NCBI RefSeq assembly: GCF_003049665.1
Contig: NZ_PYWM01000010.1
Coordinates: 62,001-126,000, forward strand
Direction: 5' to 3'
DNA from: Lysinibacillus mangiferihumi
GTDB taxonomy: Bacteria; Bacillota; Bacilli; Bacillales_A; Planococcaceae
Length of the DNA: 64,000 nucleotides
Below the pieces are notes generated by a model, which was given only the letters and a program-made list of their open reading frames with translations, did not search any database and was not told the origin of the DNA. This document shows, piece by piece, positions 59,917 through 64,000 of the stretch. The position numbers and the translations under genes are program-made. How positions within the stretch are numbered: the stretch's first letter is position 1; every line of letters starts with the position of its first letter.

Positions 59917-59998
59917 ACGACATGACGGTGTATTGATCGCGTAGTTACTTTATGTCTAACTTACTTTTAATAGTTTGCTAGATATAAGGTAACAACTT

Positions 59999-60609
59999 TG
60001 CGAGCAAATTTCCTGGAGCATCAGCCATTCTGGTGTACTGGGTTCGGTTGTCAAGCGTTAATCTACGATAGATACAGAGATTTATTTAATGTTTTATATG
60101 TTTTACTGGAGCGTAGAGTGCAGCACTCTTTACATATCTTTTTTAAGTGTACGCCAGCATTTACGGTTATTAGCGGACACCAACGCTTACGTATCGCCCA
60201 AGACTTAGGATTATCGGAAGTACCAGTCGATATTATAGACGTTGACGAATGGGAAGCTGAGTACCTTTTAATCGCTGAAAATACAGAACGTCGAGGGGAA
60301 GCAGAGAGTGACCCTATTAAAAAAGGGCGCATCGCAGGATTTATGGAGGATTATTGGGAGCGACTTGGTATTTATCAACGTGGTAGAGGAAATGCCCATA
60401 ATGGGCAATTAAAGTCTCAAGCAGATGTGGCAGATTTTATTGGAGAGACTCGCCAAACAACGCAAAGACTACTAAAACTAAACGAACTTATCCCGCAACT
60501 CCAACGCTTAGTCTCGACCGGCAAACTCGGAACAACTAGCGCCGAGCAACTAGCATATTTGAGTAATCGATTACATATGAAGATTTATACAACTATAGAT
60601 GGAGTGTGA
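59999..60609 (+). pseudogene. ParB-like nuclease-domain protein, disrupted
   Basis: From about 60151 the frame reads TPAFTVISGHQRLRIAQDLGL, the ParB box with G-x-x-R, followed by the ParB helix-turn-helix (SQADVADFIGETRQTTQRLLKLNEL). The missing upstream strand-helix lies in another frame at 59999-60058 (EQISWSISHSGVLGSVVKR). Removing 60059-60150 (92 bases, bordered by AAGCGT and AAGTGT) joins both into one ParB sequence. The true start is not visible upstream (stop at 59990), and the C-terminus ends early after the YL of AEQLAYL. I therefore call it a broken gene. An alternative frame from TTG 59998 translates through the insertion and could still make an N-terminally altered protein. Confidence 0.65.
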
Positions 60610-60905
60610 TTGCATTGCCGACAGAGGAACAGCTAAAAGCAATCGTGGAAGGTGTAGCTAAGGCGTCTGAGAAGTACGGATATCCAACAATACCGAAAAA
60701 GAAAAGGAAGAAGAAAAAGAAAGTAAACAAAGTTGAAGAAAACAAGAACGAAGCCAGTTACAGAAGAATGATAAAGGATGGTGATATATCGATGTACAAC
60801 GAGGAGAAATTAAAGAAGTTTGCAGAAGGTGTTCGCAAGCAGACGGAGAAATATAACTTACCGACAACACCTAAAAGAAAGAAGAAAAAGAAAAAGACCG
60901 AGTAG
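60606..60905 (+). CDS. Lysine-tailed protein with internal duplication, unknown function
   Basis: The 99-residue protein starts at GTG 60606, overlapping the ParB-like stop. It consists of two related units of about 35 residues: EEQLKAIVEGVAKASEKYGY with PTIPKKKRKKKKK, and EEKLKKFAEGVRKQTEKYNL with PTTPKRKKKKKK. Each has a short amphipathic helix followed by a proline hinge and a run of 10 or more basic residues. A linker rich in Asn, Glu and Lys joins them. The tails suggest nucleic acid binding. An in-frame ATG at 60792 with GGATGGTGA before it could start the second unit alone. I know no such family. Confidence 0.65.
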   Translation: MIALPTEEQLKAIVEGVAKASEKYGYPTIPKKKRKKKKKVNKVEENKNEASYRRMIKDGDISMYNEEKLKKFAEGVRKQTEKYNLPTTPKRKKKKKKTE

Positions 60906-60932
60906 ACGTAACGTTGTCCGCTCGGTTTTATT

Positions 60933-61334
60933 TTACAAGTCTAGAACAAACTCAGGAATTTCATTTTTCGCAACAACCTTTATAAAATCTTTATATGGTT
61001 CCGAAACCACCCTGCCATTTATTTTCGTTTTTATAATTTTAAAGTTTTCTCTATCGGAAAGTTTGTCGGATAAAGTCATTTGTTCGATAAATTTCTTTGT
61101 ATTTTTAATTGCATTATCGTATTTTTTATTATCACTATCAATTAAATATATGAAATTTTTTTGTTCATTTGTTTCAAAATCAATATAAATCACAGCGTAT
61201 CCTATTACTTCTATAGTTCTTCCATCCCAATATTCATCAAAATTATCCGAATCATTTACTCCTTGAATAAAAAAGAATTCAAGATTACGATTTAAAAATA
61301 AACGACTAAATGAATAACTTTCGTGTTCCAACAT
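60933..61334 (-). CDS. Unknown protein in the mobile element
   Basis: The 133-residue protein is acidic and soluble, with no signal peptide or membrane helix. Its sequence (for example VIGYAVIYIDFETNEQKNFIYLIDSDNKKYDNAIKN, in pieces) is beta-rich in the middle and helical from about 80. A strong ribosome site (AGGAGGAGT) precedes the ATG on the minus strand. It follows the XRE gene by 42 bases on the same strand, so the two are probably cotranscribed. No family is recognised. Confidence 0.7.
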   Translation of the reverse strand: MLEHESYSFSRLFLNRNLEFFFIQGVNDSDNFDEYWDGRTIEVIGYAVIYIDFETNEQKNFIYLIDSDNKKYDNAIKNTKKFIEQMTLSDKLSDRENFKIIKTKINGRVVSEPYKDFIKVVAKNEIPEFVLDL

Positions 61335-61376
61335 AGTAACTCCTCCTATTATTTTAGAAAAATCTGACGATAGACG

Positions 61377-61622
61377 TTATTGGCCGTCGTCTTTTTTGTT
61401 TCCCTCTATTGTTAAAACCTCGTTAAAGTCGGTTGTACCTAACGCAAGCATTATTGTCTCCAAATGATCTCGATTTATTTGAGTCTTATTGTTTCGATAC
61501 ATATCACTAATAGTTGCAGGACGTAAGTCGACACCTGTTTTCTCTAACACAACTGCGCGTAGTTCCTTTTGTGATTGGATGCCGCGAGCCGTCGCAGCTT
61601 GTTCTATTGTTAACTTAATCAT
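61377..61622 (-). CDS. XRE-family (Cro/CI-type) transcriptional regulator
   Basis: The 81-residue protein is a single helix-turn-helix domain: LTIEQAATARGIQSQKELRAVVLEKTG, the recognition helix region RPATISDMYRNNKTQ, and a closing helix (NRDHLETIMLALG). It probably represses the divergent plus-strand gene and itself, maintaining the quiescent state of the element. ATG 61622 follows AGAGGTG; the upstream GTG overlaps that site. Its own promoter is TTGTAA (61676-61671), 17 bases, TATACT (61653-61648). Confidence 0.85.
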   Translation of the reverse strand: MIKLTIEQAATARGIQSQKELRAVVLEKTGVDLRPATISDMYRNNKTQINRDHLETIMLALGTTDFNEVLTIEGNKKDDGQ

Positions 61623-61647
61623 ACTGTGCACCTCTATTTTTATTATA

Positions 61648-61724
61648 AGTATAAACTCCGCTAAAAACTTTTACAACATTTTATGTAATTACGTATTTAC
61701 AGCTTTCTGTAATTGTGTTATCTT
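61648..61724. promoter_or_regulatory. Divergent promoter region with operator
   Basis: Minus strand: TTGTAA (61671-61676), 17 bases, TATACT (61648-61653). Plus strand: TTTACA (61696-61701), 17 bases, TATCTT (61719-61724). The perfect inverted repeat TTACAG-CTTT-CTGTAA (61697-61712) covers the plus -35, and GTAATTAC (61685-61692) is a second palindrome between the promoters. This is the layout of a phage-like lysogeny switch. Confidence 0.6.
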
Positions 61725-61762
61725 ATGTTTAAGAGTTAAAACAAAAAAAGGAGGTTTTACGA

Positions 61763-62011
61763 ATGAATCAATCTAGCCAACGTATTTTACTCGACGAGGA
61801 TTATGTAGTCACAATGGTAACAACGCACCTATTTGAAGGGGTGCAGCTAATCGTCTGCGAAGAGGAAGGCGAAGCAACACTCATGATAAATGACGCAGAT
61901 ATAAACCTCAAATATACCGAGGAATTGGCGTCTATTCTTGCGAACTTGCACGACTACACAGCGGAGCAACTACTCATGGTACTAGCGAAAGTTGATCGCT
62001 TAGCTTCGTAA
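61763..62011 (+). CDS. Unknown short acidic protein, first gene of the right-hand operon
   Basis: The 82-residue acidic protein (MNQSSQRILLDEDYVVTMVT, then ...EGEATLMINDADINLKYTEE...) has a predicted beta-hairpin N-terminal half and a helical C-terminal half (AEQLLMVLAKVDRLAS). AAAGGAGG precedes the ATG. It is transcribed divergently from the XRE repressor and so takes the place of a cro, xis or antirepressor gene, but it lacks a helix-turn-helix. Small acidic proteins at this place can be repressor antagonists; that is only a suggestion. Confidence 0.72.
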   Translation: MNQSSQRILLDEDYVVTMVTTHLFEGVQLIVCEEEGEATLMINDADINLKYTEELASILANLHDYTAEQLLMVLAKVDRLAS

Positions 62012-62521
62012 TACGTAATATCAAGCAGAAAACTACGGTATCGGCTGCTGATACAGGAATTTGATACGGTGTATCATACGGAATTTGCTACAGATGACCA
62101 TTTTGCAGACGTTAAGGCACGTCTTATTTTCCACCAGTTAGCATGATTGGCGCATGTCTAACATATTGGTGAAGGCGACTTGAAACGTGATTGGACGGAT
62201 TTCTGACACGTTAACATACATCATGAGCGTTTGCTGACGTTCGAGAATATACAGCATAGTTGCGGATTGGCGACGGACGATTGAGAACGAAGAAAAACCG
62301 AACGTTTTGGCGGACGTTCATCATACTAGGTTGACGCGTATTAAATAGATGAAAAACGGTCTTTGTTGCTGCATGGACCTATGAGGCTAGAGGCGGTTGC
62401 AGACGTTTCTAGCCTTTTGTTTTCCCTTCGTAAACAGCGCTCACAGGTGTTCTAAATCGCAAGGCGACGTATTTATCATACGAAGGCTAGAACGTCTAAA
62501 ACGAAAGGAGATTGAACGGAA
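62012..62521. other. Gene-free stretch with short repeats and a possible gene relic
   Basis: No intact gene is seen. GGAATTTG(A/C)TAC occurs twice as a direct repeat (62056-62067 and 62080-62091) around the palindrome GATAC-GGT-GTATC. From about 62066 one plus frame reads DTVYHTEFATDDHFADVKAR and continues in coding style to about 62285, but is broken by TGA, TAA, TGA and TGA. This suggests a decayed gene. Confidence 0.45.
62384..62424 (+). terminator. Terminator, possibly part of an attenuator
   Basis: AGGCTAGA / TCTAGCCT (62384-62391 and 62408-62415) is followed by TTTGTTTT. AAGGCTAGAACGTCT at 62483-62497 is nearly complementary to AGACGTTTCTAGCCTT (62401-62416) and could compete for the same arm. 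Confidence 0.6.
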
Positions 62522-63202
62522 ATGTACGAAGTAGCAGTGTTTCAATATGAAAATTTAGACGCAACAACCGCTGACTTTCTACGTAAAAAAGAATCAAATA
62601 TGAGAGAGATTGTCGGTAAGGCGTACACAGCATTAGGGAAAGAGTTAAAAGAGGCGCAAGATACTTTAGCGAAAAACGGTTACGGGTGTTTCGACAAGTG
62701 GTGCGAATCTATAGGACTTAATCGTATGCAAGCTAATAGGTTGATTCAGCGATATTCGTTAGTAACAAATTGTTACGAACAAACTCAAGGACTACTCGAA
62801 GATTTGCCCGTATCACTTACGTACGAAATTGCCAAGCCTTCCGCAGAATCGACGCCAGCAAAGACACAAGCGAAATCGGAAGTTCTTGACGGCAGTATTG
62901 ATACGTTAAAGGCGTACAGAGAGCGTATAGCCGAATTAGAATCGCAAGCTAAACAAGCTACGGAAAAAGCAGAGCAAGCCGAATCTGCCCTACAAATAGC
63001 TGAAGAAAAAGCACAGCGCATGATAAGCATTTTTTCGGAATTGGACGGTAAAGCCGTCTCGGGACGGTTTAATAAATTTGGAATTAAAGCATTATATGAA
63101 ATCGCTCAATTTACAGAACAACAGCGTAATTTAGAGCATGAAATACCGTCTACAGGCGAAGTCAAAAAGGTCGATGAAATGACTGTACGTGAGCTGAGTT
63201 GA
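62522..63202 (+). CDS. DUF3102-like protein with coiled coil
   Basis: The 226-residue protein has an N-terminal helical domain (about 25-85: VGKAYTALGKELKEAQDTLAKNGYGCFDKWCESIGLNRMQANRLIQRY, in pieces) with the pattern of the phage/ICE DUF3102 family: helix, G-x-F-x-x-W, then a helix-turn-helix-like segment. A coiled coil follows (about 138-180: ERIAELESQAKQATEKAEQAES...). The last 40 residues are helical. The domain is common in phage and plasmid early regions and is probably DNA-binding. AAAGGAGATTG precedes the ATG. Confidence 0.72.
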   Translation: MYEVAVFQYENLDATTADFLRKKESNMREIVGKAYTALGKELKEAQDTLAKNGYGCFDKWCESIGLNRMQANRLIQRYSLVTNCYEQTQGLLEDLPVSLTYEIAKPSAESTPAKTQAKSEVLDGSIDTLKAYRERIAELESQAKQATEKAEQAESALQIAEEKAQRMISIFSELDGKAVSGRFNKFGIKALYEIAQFTEQQRNLEHEIPSTGEVKKVDEMTVRELS

Positions 63203-63203
63203 C

Positions 63204-63326
63204 GTGTACTCAACGTTGGATATACACAAAACGGAGTACGTACTCCGTTATAACGAGCATGTCCGGATTTCGGAGGAGCAACTCGACACTTTTGAAGGTA
63301 TTCCAAACTTGGACACCCTTGCATGA
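63204..63326 (+). CDS. Possible 40-residue peptide
   Basis: GTG 63204 overlaps the end region of the preceding gene and opens a 40-codon frame with coding-like composition (EYVLRYNEHVRISEEQLDTF). A convincing ribosome site is absent, so expression would depend on coupling to the upstream gene. The frame contains the 18-base palindrome at 63231-63248. The stop overlaps an ATG (ATGA) that opens a further 25-codon frame. It may be a remnant of a larger gene. No family is recognised. Confidence 0.35.
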   Translation: MYSTLDIHKTEYVLRYNEHVRISEEQLDTFEGIPNLDTLA

Positions 63327-63400
63327 ATACGAGTTTCGTAGTGGACAAGGAAAGAGAGCTGACATTTGTCCAAATGAACAAAAGTTGGATACTCACGTAG
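63323..63400 (+). CDS. Possible 25-residue peptide
   Basis: ATG 63323 overlaps the stop of the preceding small frame in an ATGA arrangement and reads MNTSFVVDKERELTFVQMNK, ending after five more residues. The overlap is the main support; length alone would not justify a call. It could also be a fragment left by a frameshift. Confidence 0.25.
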   Translation: MNTSFVVDKERELTFVQMNKSWILT

Positions 63401-64000
63401 CACTAGCTAGGGAAGCTGGTATCGGTGGGGGGTCTCCGTTTGGATACGGCTTAGGGGTCTCAATCTAGATACACGAACTATACTACTTTCTTTTTAACTA
63501 AACTACTATCTTTAAAAGATTAACGAGTCTTTATGCTAACGCATAAATCCTCTATGTCGCTTTCGCTCCATGTAAACGGTTATCGACACCGTAACTACCG
63601 ACACCATACGTATTTACAGTAAGAAGAACTATATTTAACGAGAACTATCGTTTAAGAAGATAAAAGATATTGCGAGTCTTTGCTGACGCAAATCCTCTAC
63701 GTCGGCTAAAGCCTCCGTCCCATTACATTATTGATGTTATCTTGCGATTGTAATAATATCATTGTAATAGATAGACGCGGACTTATTTTGCGTTCTTTGC
63801 AAAATGAGGACGCAAGTGTTTAAGGAAGTTGTAACAACTTCTCGGACACCTTCGGTATTTGCGTACAATATCGGCATATCAATACATATTTAGCGCAATT
63901 CTTTTCGTGTGCGGACGGTAAGATAAGATAGATAAGAAGCCCGTGTAAGTAGCGAGAGTCCTACGGAGAGTAAGCATGAATGCAGTTTTTAAGTGGGACG
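63401..64000. other. Gene-free right edge with paired hairpin repeats
   Basis: No gene is seen. A 47-base unit occurs twice (63523-63569 and 63672-63716), sharing CGAGTCTTT, AATCCTCTA and GTCG. Each folds into two small hairpins whose arms differ between copies but still pair: TTATGC/GCATAA against TTTGC/GCAAA, and GC-TTTC-GC against GGC-TAAA-GCC. GAAGTTGTAACAACTTC (63825-63841) is a perfect palindrome around A, and TTTTGC/GCAAAA lies near 63787-63804. Confidence 0.5.

Larger units (their letters stand above)
58348..64000. mobile_element. Integrated mobile element at the ssrA 3' end (left part)
   Basis: The element starts at the last base of ssrA, a classic attachment site of tyrosine recombinases, and the first gene is such a recombinase. 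Gene content changes at once: XRE repressor module, DUF3102-like protein, ParB-like remnant and unknown short genes, instead of conserved core genes. Base use also changes, with frequent CG dinucleotides (ACGT, GACG, CGTA). No duplicate of the ssrA end occurs before 64000, so the right end lies outside. No phage structural, relaxase or replication gene is visible, so prophage, ICE or plasmid-like island remain open. Confidence 0.85.

Noticed and set aside
62066..62360. TGA read as tryptophan in an intact gene
   Set aside because: Three of the first four stops are TGA, but TAA and TAG also occur in the same frame and all neighbouring genes use TGA as stop.
63199..63468. 89-residue frame starting TTG behind the DUF3102-like gene
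   Set aside because: There is no ribosome site and the composition is not protein-like. An alternative frame over the first part looks more like coding sequence.

Overview
The window is a chromosomal segment of a low-GC, spore-forming member of the Bacillales. It carries WhiA, Crh, CtsR-controlled ClpP, CggR/GapA, a CotF-type coat protein and a B-type tmRNA. Gene order follows Bacillus subtilis in blocks: yhgD-yhgE, yhfH-lplJ-lcfB, hprK-lgt-ppaX-yvoF, the his operon, trxB-yvcI-rapZ-yvcK-whiA-crh, cggR-gapA-pgk-tpiA-gpmI-eno, and secG-est-rnr-smpB-ssrA. Codon use, dense TTG/GTG starts and the repeat families point to Lysinibacillus or a close relative. This is an inference, not a proof.

Bases 1-20,000 hold a kinase tail with a YtkA-like lipoprotein, a TetR regulator with two matching operators that also serve a YhgE/Pip export protein, and YhfH with the lipoate ligase LplJ. 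A BceRS-BceAB-type antimicrobial peptide detoxification operon with an extra small gene follows. Then come LcfB under a FadR-like operator, a DedA protein, a degenerate EAL-HDOD protein, a YitT protein, cytochrome c-551 and the hprK operon. Bases 20,400-26,300 are a tightly coupled his operon (hisZGDBHFI) that lacks hisA. Bases 26,300-34,000 hold the yvc/trxB cluster, ending in crh and the convergent clpP. A tRNA-Arg(CCG), a polar amino acid ABC importer, a coat protein, LemA/TPM proteins and a secreted S9 peptidase occupy 34,280-41,900. The glycolytic operon and the secG-rnr-smpB stretch run from 42,900 to 55,316. An unusual 21-base tandem array and an ECF sigma/anti-sigma pair separate smpB from ssrA.

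The chromosomal backbone ends exactly at the 3' end of ssrA (58,347). Everything to the right is an integrated mobile element that runs past the window. It has a tyrosine recombinase, a divergently transcribed XRE repressor module, a DUF3102-like protein, a lysine-tailed protein with an internal duplication, and a ParB-like gene broken by a 92-base insertion. The most unusual item is a roughly 340-base, gene-free, highly folded segment (59,577-59,916). It is closed by a 9-bp long-range helix and contains GGAA, UACG and GAAA tetraloop hairpins. I read it as a large structured RNA of unknown class. A short convergent transcript on the other strand sits just upstream of it.

Throughout the backbone, intergenic gaps are filled with dispersed repeats: a short AGTGCCAGTCACT motif, a 116-base element with 12-base terminal inverted repeats, and a composite element that carries its own terminator hairpin.
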